A stretch of 64,000 nt of DNA from Streptomyces sp. CBMA123 (GTDB taxonomy: Bacteria > Actinomycetota > Actinomycetes > Streptomycetales > Streptomycetaceae). Position numbers and translations under genes: made by a program. Location: positions 1-64,000 of the forward strand of contig NZ_MECK01000445.1 of the NCBI RefSeq assembly GCF_014596465.1, read 5' to 3'. How positions within the stretch are numbered: the first letter of the stretch is position 1; every line of letters begins with the position of its first letter. Below are positions 27,837 to 36,479 of this stretch, piece after piece. The notes under the pieces are model-generated. The model was given only the letters and a program-made list of their open reading frames with translations, ran no database searches and was not told the origin of the DNA.

Positions 27837-27989
27837 CCGGCGCCCCGCCACTGGTCCGGCTCCAGTCGTCCGGACCACGCGAACCCGGCGCACCATCAGC
27901 TACCGCTGCCGACCGGTCGAACGGACCGGTCGGCAGCCCCGGCACGCCCGAAGTCCGGTGCGTGACCGGCTCAACCAAGGAGTACCTCC

Positions 27990-28598
27990 ATGCGTTCGCG
28001 CACCCTGATCCGTACCGTCGCCGTCGCCGCCGGTGCCGCCTGCCTGGCCGGTGGCGCTGCCGTGGCCGCGTACGCCCACGACGACACCCGCCACCCGTCC
28101 TCGCACGCCTGGCCGCAGCGCCTGATCGACCGCGCGCCGGACCTGGTCCAGCCCCAGGCGATCACCGTCGACCGCTCGATCGGCGAGAAGCGGGCGGCCC
28201 AGGAGGTCCACCTGGCCCAGCAGTTGTACAGCTTCTGGAACACCGGGCAGCGGAAGTACCTCGACGCCGCCGTCAGCCCGCAGTTCAAGGACAACACCCT
28301 GCCCGCGGGCCGACCGCAGGGCCCCGCCGGCCCGCTCCTCGCCTCGAGGAACTTCCGCGCCGCCGTGCCGGACCTGACCTGCGAGCTGTCCGACCTGCTG
28401 GTCACCGGCGACAAGATCACCGCCCGGCTGGTCTTCCGCGGCCACTTCACCGGCACGTTCAACGGCGTCCAGGGCAAGGGCCAGAACGTGGACTTCAACG
28501 CCATCGACATCCAGCACGTCGGCACTGACAAGATCGTCGAGGACTGGCACATCGAGGACAACCAGACCCTGCTGACCCAGCTGGGCGTCAACGGCTGA
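27990..28598 (+). CDS. secreted SnoaL-like (ester cyclase type) protein
   Basis: 202 aa. The ATG at 27990 follows AAGGAGTACCTCC. A Sec signal peptide is clear (TLIRTVAVAAGAACLAGGAA, cleavage near AYA-HDD). The mature part has the SnoaL/NTF2-like layout: LAQQLYSFWNTGQRKYLDAA, TARLVFRGHFTGTFNGV and IVEDWHIEDNQTLLTQLGV. Intracellular relatives cyclise polyketide esters or act as small hydratases. An exported form suggests a different substrate. It probably lies in the same LysR-controlled unit as the SDR. Confidence 0.8.
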   Translation: MRSRTLIRTVAVAAGAACLAGGAAVAAYAHDDTRHPSSHAWPQRLIDRAPDLVQPQAITVDRSIGEKRAAQEVHLAQQLYSFWNTGQRKYLDAAVSPQFKDNTLPAGRPQGPAGPLLASRNFRAAVPDLTCELSDLLVTGDKITARLVFRGHFTGTFNGVQGKGQNVDFNAIDIQHVGTDKIVEDWHIEDNQTLLTQLGVNG

Positions 28599-28881
28599 GG
28601 CCCCCTCTGCGGTGCACCCGCGCCCCGGCGGCCACCGCCGTCGGCACCAGGCAACCACGTCCCGATGAACCCCACCGACATGCTGACGGGTCGGCACGTG
28701 CAGCAGCATTGCGTTCGGACCATCAGCGACCCGGACCAGGCGCGGCCCGCACCCGCCCTCTTCGTCGGCCGGGCTCCGTCCCGCCGGGGTCGGTCAACCA
28801 TTCGTGATCGCCTGCGTGGGACGGGGCTTTGCTTCTACGCTCGGCCTCTGGGGCACACGCAGTCGACAGACAGGTGGGGTC

Positions 28882-29211
28882 GTGGAGATCGGGTTGGCGG
28901 ACGCGGTGGCGGCGGTACGCGATGAGCTGCTGGAGGCCGCGGCGCGCGCCGCGGGGCACGAGATCGCGTTCGTAGTGGGGCCGGTGGAGATGGAGTTCGA
29001 GGTCGAGCTGCGCGCGGATGCGAAGGCGAAGGCGGGCTTCCGGGTGTGGGCGGTGGCCGCGGAAGCGGAGGCTGGGCTGTCCCGGGGCCGGACGCACCGG
29101 GTGTCGTTCACCCTGACCCCCAGGAATCCGCACGGCGGTGATCTGCTGGTCAGCGGGACGGCAGCCCGAGCCGCGGGCCCCGGCGACGTGAGCGGGCGGA
29201 TCCGGGACTGA
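28882..29211 (+). CDS. trypco2 (trypsin-co-occurring domain 2) protein
   Basis: 109 aa from GTG 28882. The trypco2 pattern is plain: EIGLADAVAAVRDELLEAAA, then AFVVGPVEMEFEVELRADA and HRVSFTLTPRNPHGGDLLVS. It lies 39 bases upstream of the trypsin-STAND-TPR gene. Known from comparative genomics: trypco domains travel with trypsin-like proteases and STAND NTPases in actinobacterial conflict systems and are thought to be the linked effector or effector adaptor. The biochemical role is not established. Confidence 0.85.
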   Translation: MEIGLADAVAAVRDELLEAAARAAGHEIAFVVGPVEMEFEVELRADAKAKAGFRVWAVAAEAEAGLSRGRTHRVSFTLTPRNPHGGDLLVSGTAARAAGPGDVSGRIRD

Positions 29212-29250
29212 ACGGGTGTCGGCGGGAAGGGCCAGGAGGAGGGGGACGCG

Positions 29251-32200
29251 GTGAGGCGGGACCGTCTGGTCGCGGTAGGAGGGCCGGGTGGGCCGGGGTC
29301 GGGGTATCTCGTCGGTCCGCGGCTGGTGTTGACCTCGGCGCACGTGGTTGCCCGGCACGGCGCGCTGGTGCAGGTGTTCCGTCCTGGTGGCGACACCGTG
29401 TACGGCGCGGTGGTGGTGTGGTGCGGTACGCCCGGTGGGCGTGACGATGCGGCGCTGGTACTCGTCGACGACGACAGGTGGCGCCCGCCGACGGGGTCGG
29501 GGGTCCGCTGGGGGCGCCTGGTGACCGAGCACCCCGGGCAGGCCTGCGAGACGTGGGGGGTGCCGGATGCGGTCCAGCGGCCGGGAACGGCGGTGGAGGC
29601 CGCGCAACTGGCCGGGACGGTGAACCCCGGCAGCGGCTACGTCGGAAACCGGCATGTGATGAACCTCGTCCAGCATCCACCGGTGTGGCCGGTCGACGGG
29701 TCGTCGCCGTGGGGCGGGCTGTCGGGGGCCGCGATGTTCTGCGGTCGGCTGCTGACCGGGGTGGTCGCAGCCGATGCGGGCCACTCGGCGCACGCCGCCC
29801 TGGCGGTGGTACCGGCGTACGTGCTGCACCACGACGCGGGCTTCCGGGCCGTGATGGACGAGCACGGCGCCGGTGCCATGGCCCTGGAGGCGGTGGAGTT
29901 CCAGGAGTTGGCCGAGCCCGATCCGGTGGTGGCGAACGGCGGTCTGGGATCTGCGGCGGCGCTGCTGCAGGCGGGTCTGCAGGTCGTGGGATTCCACGGC
30001 CGCGAGGAACTGCTGAGCCGACTGGCCGGCTGGTGCCGGCGGGAGGGGTTCGGGAGCTGGCTGCTGCACGGGGCGGCGGGGCAGGGCAAGACCCGGGTGG
30101 CCCACCAGTTGGCCGCCGTACTGGCTCCGGACGGGTGGGCGGTGCTGTGGCCGCGCCCCGGCGCCACTCCTGCCGAGCTGCGTTCGGTCCACAGGGCCGC
30201 CAAGCCGTTGCTGGTGGTGCTGGACTACGCCGAGACGCGCACCGCGCAGCTCGCGGCGCTGCTGGAGGCCGCCGCCGAGCACGGTGGGGCCACTCCCTTC
30301 AAGATCCTGCTGCTGGCGCGGGTGGCCGGGGACTGGTGGACCAGTGCGCAGGCCGTCAGCCGGGCCGCCGAGGAGTTACTGGACGGCACGCCGGTGGTCG
30401 CGCTGTCGGCGTTGGTGACCGATGCGGCCGCGCGCCGGGAGTCGTACCGGCGAGCGGCGGAAGCATTCGCCGGCGCACTGCCCGACGTGCGCGGATGGCG
30501 GGGGCACGACTGGCCGGCGCTCGCCGCGGCCCTCACCCCTCCCGAGGGGGACCGTGCGGGGCTGGACAACGCGCTGACCTTGCACATGACCGCCCTCGCC
30601 GACCTGCTGGACGCCGCCGAAGCCGGCCCGGCCCGGGGCGGGGCCGGACCTGCGGCCGCAGCCGGCGTCGAGGACCGCCTGCTGCTGCACGAGCGCCGCT
30701 ACTGGGAGCAGAGCGCCGCCACCCGCGGCCTCGGGGCGACCCTGAGCACGGGCACGCTCGATGCCGCCCTGACCGCCGCGCTGCTCGTCGGAGCCGCCAC
30801 TCACGAGCAAGCCGACGAACTGCTGCGCAAGGTGACGGCACTGGCCGACCAGCCGCGGGATCGCCGCGATGCCGTGCTGGCCTGGATCGCCGCTCTCTAT
30901 CCGGTGACCGGATCATCGGGCCCGTGGGGCGGCCTGGAACCCGACCGGCTGGCGGAGCGTCTGATCGGCCGCCGCCTGGAAGCCGATCCCCTGCTCGCCC
31001 ACCGCCTCGTTCCCGGCGTCACCGAGGCACAGGCGACCCGGTTGCTGACCCTCTACAGCCGTGCGGCCGCGCACCCCGTCTTCCAGGGGCGGCTCGACAC
31101 GGAGTTGACCGCGCTGTGCGTCCGGCACCGCACCGTCCTCGCGCCGACCGTGCTGGCCGCTGCCACGACTGTCGAGCACTTCGACCCCCTGGTCGACGGC
31201 TTGCATCAGATCACGGGTGATCCCGGAACCTCGTTGGACACCCTCCAGCAGCTCAACGACCTCGTCCCGCGCAGCCAGCGCCTGGCCGTCTGGGCCTGTG
31301 AGCTGGCCTGGCACGTGGTCGAGCGCCGGCGCGAGCTTCCCGACCGCACCCTCGGCCCGATGTCCGATCTCTTCCGGGCCTTGCAGATCCTCTCCTCGCG
31401 GCTGGCCGGTCTGGACCTGCGGGAGGAGGCTCTGCTCCCCGCCGAGGAGGCCGTCACGCTCGCGCGTTCCCTGGCCGACACCTCGCTGGACCCCGTACCC
31501 CTGATCGCCGGCCTGAACAACCTCGCCAACCGGCTGGGTGACCTCGGGCGGCGGGAGGACGCCCTGGCCGCCATCACGGAAGCCGTCGCCCTCTCCCGCG
31601 CCCTGGCTGACGCCCATCCTGAGGGCCACGCACCCGACCTGGTCGAGAGCCTGAACAACCTCGCCGACCGGCTGGGTGACCTCGGGCGGCGGGAGGAGGC
31701 CCTGGCCGCGTCCGAGGAAGCGGTGCGCCTTCGACGCCGTACCGAGGCCGGGGCGGAGCCCGGGACCGACTCCGATGTCCGTCAGCTCGCCCGGAGCCTG
31801 AGCGTCCACGCCGACCGGCTGTGGGACCTGGGCCGCAAGCAGGAGGCGATGGAGGTCCTCGTGGATGCCGCGCTTCTCCACCAGAGCCTGGTCGACATCG
31901 ACACCGAGACCTACGCCGCGTACTCCCCCGGTCTCGTCGCGACCTTGAACGAGCTGGCCTTCAAGGGCGCGGAGATGGGCTGGCTGACCAATGCCCTGTC
32001 CGTGGCCGAACGCGTGGTGCGCATCAGTCGCAGCGCGGCGAAGGCCCGCCCCGACGCCCACCTGCCGCTTCTCGCCGAAAGCCTGGCCCGTCTGGCCTGG
32101 CCCTTGGAGGATCTGGGCCGACGGGAGGAGGCGCTGGCGGCGGCCGAGGAGGCCTTGCACATCCAGCGCGGCCTGGCCGACCTCCACCCGGGCGCCCGCC

Positions 32201-32796
32201 TGCTCGAACTCTCGGCGAGCCTGAGCACCGTCGCCTCGCTGTACACGGCGCTGGACCGGCGGGAGGAGGCCCTGGCCGCGACCGAGGAGTACGTCCACAT
32301 CTGCCGTCGCCTGGCCGACGCCTACCCCGAATCCCACCTGCGCGACCTCGCGACCGTGCTGGCCACCCTCAGCACGCGGCTGGCCGCCCTCGGCCGGGAG
32401 GAACAGGCCCTGGCCGCCGTCGAGGAGTCCCTCGCCCTGCGCCGCACCCTCGAATCCCGCGAACCGGGCGCCCACCTGGGCGAGCTCGCGAGCAGCCTGA
32501 TCTCACTCTCCCTCAGGCTGGAGAAGAGGGGTCGGCAGCAGGAGGCCGTCGCAGCGGTCGAGGAGGCCGTCGCGATCTACCGCGTGCTGGCCGACACCCA
32601 CCCCGACACCCACATCCCCAACCTCGCCAACGGCCTGTACGGACTCTCCCTGAGACTTGAGGCGGTACGCCGGTGGGACGAAGCCCTGGCCGCCGCCAAG
32701 GAGGCGTTCCGGCTGCGCCCCGAGCTGGCCATGCTCGACGCCGCCCGCCTCACCGCGAACAGCCGGGGTGGGTCGCGCCGTGGCCCCTCCGAGTGA
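29251..32796 (+). CDS. trypsin-like protease - STAND NTPase - TPR conflict protein
   Basis: 1181 aa, GTG start with a GGAGGAGG-type site upstream. Residues 1-210 form a trypsin-like protease with a full triad: H31 (LTSAHVV), Asp at 65/66 (GGRDDAALVL), S158 (GGLSGAAMF). A STAND NTPase follows: VGFHGREELLSRL lead-in, Walker A HGAAGQGKT (K280), Walker B LLVVLDYAE. From about 680 to 1165 there are TPR units of about 50 residues (NRLGDLGRREDALAAITEAV and variants). The TPR array is the likely sensor, the NTPase the switch and the protease the output, probably with the trypco2 protein. This follows the known family model and is not shown by the sequence alone. Confidence 0.9.
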   Translation: MRRDRLVAVGGPGGPGSGYLVGPRLVLTSAHVVARHGALVQVFRPGGDTVYGAVVVWCGTPGGRDDAALVLVDDDRWRPPTGSGVRWGRLVTEHPGQACETWGVPDAVQRPGTAVEAAQLAGTVNPGSGYVGNRHVMNLVQHPPVWPVDGSSPWGGLSGAAMFCGRLLTGVVAADAGHSAHAALAVVPAYVLHHDAGFRAVMDEHGAGAMALEAVEFQELAEPDPVVANGGLGSAAALLQAGLQVVGFHGREELLSRLAGWCRREGFGSWLLHGAAGQGKTRVAHQLAAVLAPDGWAVLWPRPGATPAELRSVHRAAKPLLVVLDYAETRTAQLAALLEAAAEHGGATPFKILLLARVAGDWWTSAQAVSRAAEELLDGTPVVALSALVTDAAARRESYRRAAEAFAGALPDVRGWRGHDWPALAAALTPPEGDRAGLDNALTLHMTALADLLDAAEAGPARGGAGPAAAAGVEDRLLLHERRYWEQSAATRGLGATLSTGTLDAALTAALLVGAATHEQADELLRKVTALADQPRDRRDAVLAWIAALYPVTGSSGPWGGLEPDRLAERLIGRRLEADPLLAHRLVPGVTEAQATRLLTLYSRAAAHPVFQGRLDTELTALCVRHRTVLAPTVLAAATTVEHFDPLVDGLHQITGDPGTSLDTLQQLNDLVPRSQRLAVWACELAWHVVERRRELPDRTLGPMSDLFRALQILSSRLAGLDLREEALLPAEEAVTLARSLADTSLDPVPLIAGLNNLANRLGDLGRREDALAAITEAVALSRALADAHPEGHAPDLVESLNNLADRLGDLGRREEALAASEEAVRLRRRTEAGAEPGTDSDVRQLARSLSVHADRLWDLGRKQEAMEVLVDAALLHQSLVDIDTETYAAYSPGLVATLNELAFKGAEMGWLTNALSVAERVVRISRSAAKARPDAHLPLLAESLARLAWPLEDLGRREEALAAAEEALHIQRGLADLHPGARLLELSASLSTVASLYTALDRREEALAATEEYVHICRRLADAYPESHLRDLATVLATLSTRLAALGREEQALAAVEESLALRRTLESREPGAHLGELASSLISLSLRLEKRGRQQEAVAAVEEAVAIYRVLADTHPDTHIPNLANGLYGLSLRLEAVRRWDEALAAAKEAFRLRPELAMLDAARLTANSRGGSRRGPSE

Positions 32797-32956
32797 CGGC
32801 CGAGGCCGTTCAGGGGACGAGGGCACTGAGGCGTCGGAGGGCGGGTCCGGATCATTTCCCGTGCGGTCCCGTCCGGCGCAGCGCGCTGCTGGGAGGGCAC
32901 GTGCGGTGACCCTTCGGGCCGCCGGTGAAGCTGCTCCGGGCGGCGCCGAACGCGCA

Positions 32957-32990
32957 CGAGGGCGGGGACCGGTACTGGTCCCCGCCCTCG
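32957..32990. terminator. bidirectional terminator between convergent genes
   Basis: Perfect 14-bp stem (CGAGGGCGGGGACC and its complement) with a 6-nt loop, located 7 bases from the stop of the LAXTG gene and 160 from the TPR gene end. Confidence 0.7.
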
Positions 32991-32997
32991 TCGGGTC

Positions 32998-34734
32998 TCA
33001 GCGGTGGGTCGCGGCCTTGCGGCGGCGTGCGACCACGAACAGCGCGCCGCCGACGGCGATGGCCGCCGCGCCGGTGCCCGCGATCAGGAGCGTGCCGTCG
33101 CTACCGGTGTGGGCGAGGTCGCCGCTCAGCGCGCGGGCGCTGGGGGAGGCGGTGCTCACGGCCGAGGCCGTCGTGCTCGGGGCCTGGCCCGGCGTCGAGG
33201 GCGTGGCGGTCGGCCGCGAGATCGGCGGGGCGGAGGTCGGGCGGCTGCTCGGCGTCGGGCCCTGCGAGGGCTCCGAGGTCGGGACGGGGCCAGGGATCGA
33301 GCCGCTCGCCTGGGCGCCCAGCTGGACCGAGACCGACTCGTGCGACGGGTCCGGTTCGAAGGACAGCTTGGCGATCGTGGCGCCGGTGCCGTACAGGCTC
33401 TCCTGGTTCTGGAGCGTCACCTGGACGGTCGGCGGCGTGGTGCCGGCATCGACCGACAGCCCGAACGGGAACACCTTCTCCAGCCCGCTCGCCACCCAGA
33501 TCGGTGACTCGCACAGGTACTTGTCCGGGTGGGCGACCTGCTTGCCGTTCTCCCAGGTCTTGGGTCGGCAGCCGTCCGGGACCTTGGTCACGGTGACGCC
33601 GGCGGGGATCGCGGCCTGGACGGTCACGACCGCGTCGCCGCTGCGGTAGAAGATCGAGGCCGGGCCGCTGTTGCGGAAGCCGACCGACAGCGTGCCCTGC
33701 TTGTCGCCGTTGGGCTTCCAGGAGCCCAGCGCAGAGAAATCGGCGGTGTTCGTGGCCAGCACGTTCTGCTCGACGCGGTTGTCGTAGCTCGTGCGGGGAG
33801 CGCTCAGCAGGCCGGGGTCGGTGGCCGGCTTCACGGTCAGGGCCGGGCCGGTGCCGCGCTGGAAGGTCAGCCGCTTGCGCCAGTCCGGGATCTCGGAGAA
33901 CTGGGCGTCCTCGGCCGGGAACACCGTGATGTCCGCGAAGGTGTACCAGGCGCTGTCGGTGATGCCGAGCTGCAGCGGGTCCAGGGCGACCACCTGACCG
34001 GGCGCGACCGTGGTGTCCACGGTGCAGATCGCGACGGAGTCACCGGGCCAGGTCTTGTCGCCCCAGCTGCCGTCCGGCTCGGACGCGAACTCGCAGTTCG
34101 ACGGGCGCTGCTTGAAGTCGATGCCGGAGATGGCGTCGAGGGCCACCACGACCTTGCCGGCCGGCAGGTCACCGACGTTGGCGAACTCCACCGACGGCGT
34201 CAGCACGGTGCCGGGCTTGACGTCGTTCTGGTCGGCGAGCGGCTTGGCCTTGAAGTCGGGTCCGCCGACGTCGACCCGGATGTCCCGGCTCGCGCTCTGC
34301 GCGTTGGACGCCGTCAGCTTCAGGTGCAGCACTCCGTGGCTGCCCGGGGTCGCCCCCTGTACGGAACTGAGCCACGGGTTGTGCACGAGGTTGATCCGGT
34401 CGAAGTTCAGCTCGTGCTCGTCGCACGTGATGGTCTTGCCCGCGGTCGCGCAACCGGGAACGGTCAGGTCCGCAACGCCGGCCAGGTCGGTGGTGTCGAA
34501 CACGACCTTCGCGTCGTGCGCGGTGCCCGAGCCGATCCGGCCGATCTCTATGTGCAGGTTCTGGCTACCCCGATCTGGCTGCGCAGGCTTGGTCGGGATC
34601 TGGACGGTGGAGTTCGAGACTCCGGCGAAGGTGAGCTTCAGGTCGTCCGCGTGCGCCGGGACGGCGGTCGCCCCGAGGACGACGGCGGCGATGGTGAAGG
34701 GCGCGTAGAGCGCGCGTCTGCGCGAGTTGCGCAT
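32998..34734 (-). CDS. LAXTG-anchored cell-surface protein
   Basis: 578 aa from ATG 34734. Signal peptide LYAPFTIAAVVLGATAVPAH with cleavage near AHA-DD. About 450 residues of beta-rich repeats follow (LTPSVEFANVGDLPAGKVVV; LHLKLTASNAQSASRDIRV), resembling DUF11/COG1361-like adhesive stalks, then a Ser/Thr/Pro-rich wall-spanning stretch, and a C-terminal LAHTG motif (540-544), hydrophobic helix and RRRKAATHR tail. LAXTG is the motif used by class E sortases in actinomycetes. A sortase is not in the window. Likely a structural or adhesive wall protein. Single gene, with an AT-rich upstream region at about 34860-34925. Confidence 0.85.
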   Translation of the reverse strand: MRNSRRRALYAPFTIAAVVLGATAVPAHADDLKLTFAGVSNSTVQIPTKPAQPDRGSQNLHIEIGRIGSGTAHDAKVVFDTTDLAGVADLTVPGCATAGKTITCDEHELNFDRINLVHNPWLSSVQGATPGSHGVLHLKLTASNAQSASRDIRVDVGGPDFKAKPLADQNDVKPGTVLTPSVEFANVGDLPAGKVVVALDAISGIDFKQRPSNCEFASEPDGSWGDKTWPGDSVAICTVDTTVAPGQVVALDPLQLGITDSAWYTFADITVFPAEDAQFSEIPDWRKRLTFQRGTGPALTVKPATDPGLLSAPRTSYDNRVEQNVLATNTADFSALGSWKPNGDKQGTLSVGFRNSGPASIFYRSGDAVVTVQAAIPAGVTVTKVPDGCRPKTWENGKQVAHPDKYLCESPIWVASGLEKVFPFGLSVDAGTTPPTVQVTLQNQESLYGTGATIAKLSFEPDPSHESVSVQLGAQASGSIPGPVPTSEPSQGPTPSSRPTSAPPISRPTATPSTPGQAPSTTASAVSTASPSARALSGDLAHTGSDGTLLIAGTGAAAIAVGGALFVVARRRKAATHR

Positions 34735-35372
34735 GTGGAAGGTCCCCCTGGGGTCGTGACGGGCATGCCGGGACGGATCTGCCAGGACGGGCATGCCGAC
34801 GGGAACATCTACTCGACCGGTGGAGCGGTCCGCAATTGCCGTCGGCGTGACGCCTTCTCAGATGTGGTTGATCGGATAAGGAATGTCCGAAAAGCACACT
34901 CTTTCCCGGTAAAGATTTTTGCCGCCCTTGGAAATCCCGTCATCCGGCCGTTACCCGGTCGCTGAGCCCCGTCCCCGTCACTCCGGCCGGCTCCCGCTCC
35001 CCGTCGTCCGGAGCGAGCCGGGGTGACCGTACGGCGCAGGCCGAGGCGGACCAGGCCGTGACGTGACGGCCTTTCTGGCCGGCGGGGGTTCGGGGACGCC
35101 GTGCGGGCGTCCCCGAACGTGGTCCGCCTGTCGGCTGGGGCCGGCTCCGCTGCGATCGGAGCACGGCCGTAGCCCCGGAGGTGTTGCGGGGCTGCTACCG
35201 GGAGGGCGTGTACCACATCCGTCGACGCCCGTGACCTCCGGCGCGCGCGGTTGCGATGGCCACGGACTGGACACGAGCGCGGCCCGGATGTCGTCGTCGG
35301 CCTTGACGTTGGATCGATGCTGCCTGTCGGCGCAACCGCGTAGGCTCGCCGCGAGCTGGAGAGGGGACTGCA
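34735..35372. other. intergenic; promoter side of the LAXTG gene
   Basis: An AT-richer stretch at 34860-34925 is probably the minus-strand promoter region. A strong hairpin lies at 35088-35118. No convincing coding frame. Confidence 0.45.
35088..35118. terminator. strong hairpin without an assigned gene
   Basis: Perfect 13-bp stem (GTTCGGGGACGCC and its complement) with a 5-nt loop. No coding sequence ends next to it on either strand, so it may end a small unannotated transcript or be structural. Confidence 0.45.
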
Positions 35373-35957
35373 GTGGAAGATCCGAGGGGTATCGCAGCGC
35401 TGGTGGAGGTCATGCCGGCGGATCTCGGCGCCGATGAGGAGATCGACTGGCCAGAGGCCGAGGCGTGCTGGGGCACGCGTTTTCCGCAGGACTACATGGC
35501 CTTCATGTCTGTGTACGGTGCGGGCACGTTCAACGAGGTCGTTGTCCTGATGCCCCTGCCCAAGGAGTACATCCGGTGGGACCCTGGGACGTTGGAGGAG
35601 GAGACCGAGAACGCCCGCTACACCTGGGAGATGGTGGGCGGTCAGGAAGGTCTCGACATCGACCCGGAGCACATCCTCGCGTGGGGGGTCACTTCGGGTG
35701 CGGACATCTTGTGCTGGTTGACCACCGACCCCGACCCCGACCGTTGGCCCGTGCTTGTCTGCGGTCGCCACACACGTGATGACTTCACCCTCTTCCCGTG
35801 CGGCATGGTCGAGTTTCTCCGGCGGTTGCTACTCGACGAGTTCGAGCCCTATCCGATCAGCATCGACTTGCGTGGCTCTCGGCCCGGTTTCGTGCACTGG
35901 CTGGAGCAGCAGCGCCGGTGGAAGGCGGACGCCGCTGCGGGCGAGTTCGGCCCATGA
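35373..35957 (+). CDS. SMI1/KNR4 (SUKH) family protein
   Basis: 194 aa, GTG start. SUKH features: EAEACWGTRFPQDYMAFMSV and YGAG, then DPEHILAWGVTSGADILCWL, and WPVLVCGRHTRDDFTLFPCG before the last helix (VEFLRRLLLDEFEP). Related to the SUKH gene at 14619, with the same layout but without the long extension. Probably an orphan immunity protein against a secreted toxin; no toxin is adjacent. Confidence 0.8.
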   Translation: MEDPRGIAALVEVMPADLGADEEIDWPEAEACWGTRFPQDYMAFMSVYGAGTFNEVVVLMPLPKEYIRWDPGTLEEETENARYTWEMVGGQEGLDIDPEHILAWGVTSGADILCWLTTDPDPDRWPVLVCGRHTRDDFTLFPCGMVEFLRRLLLDEFEPYPISIDLRGSRPGFVHWLEQQRRWKADAAAGEFGP

Positions 35958-36479
35958 CTTCAGGTGCCAGCCGCGTCCCCCGATGGGCCGTACTCCGGCC
36001 GGGTGGCTGGTGATCGGGGCGGTCCTGCCCGATGTGTGGTGAGCGGCTGAGGTCCACTGCAAGGGCGGGGGGCACTGGTGACCTCCGTCGCCCCCTCGCC
36101 GCCGTCGACGCCGACCAGGGCTGGACTGGCACCGAACCCACCGCAGACACCCCGGACAACCCGTCGGCTCCGGCCGGCTACGAGGGGGCGTCGAACCCCT
36201 GGCCCGTCCCCACCCCGGTGCGGTCCCGGCAGTACGGGGCGGGCCGGTGGGATGCGAGGGCGGTCGGGGCAGGCGGCTCCGATGGGAAGAGGAGGTGTGG
36301 TGGTGGGGCGGGGTTCACGGGCTGCGGCTGCCGAGTGCGGGCGTGGTGCCGAACGGAGCAGCGGGGAAGCGGGATCAGTGATCTGAACCGGCGGATTGTC
36401 GCCGGCAGGGGCGATCTGGCGGTGTGCGGTGGATATGACTTCCGGGCCTTCCATTCCCGAGTGCCGTCCAGGAGTGTCG
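35958..36479. other. intergenic, no gene seen
   Basis: Only Arg/Pro-rich shadow frames. It carries the leader of the glycine-rich protein gene, with AGGAG at 36469-36473. Confidence 0.4.

Noticed and set aside
36185..36230. A possible tRNA-like T-arm (GGGGGCGTCGAACCCC).
   Set aside because: The loop does not fit TTCRANY, and no matching acceptor stem or anticodon arm is found upstream.
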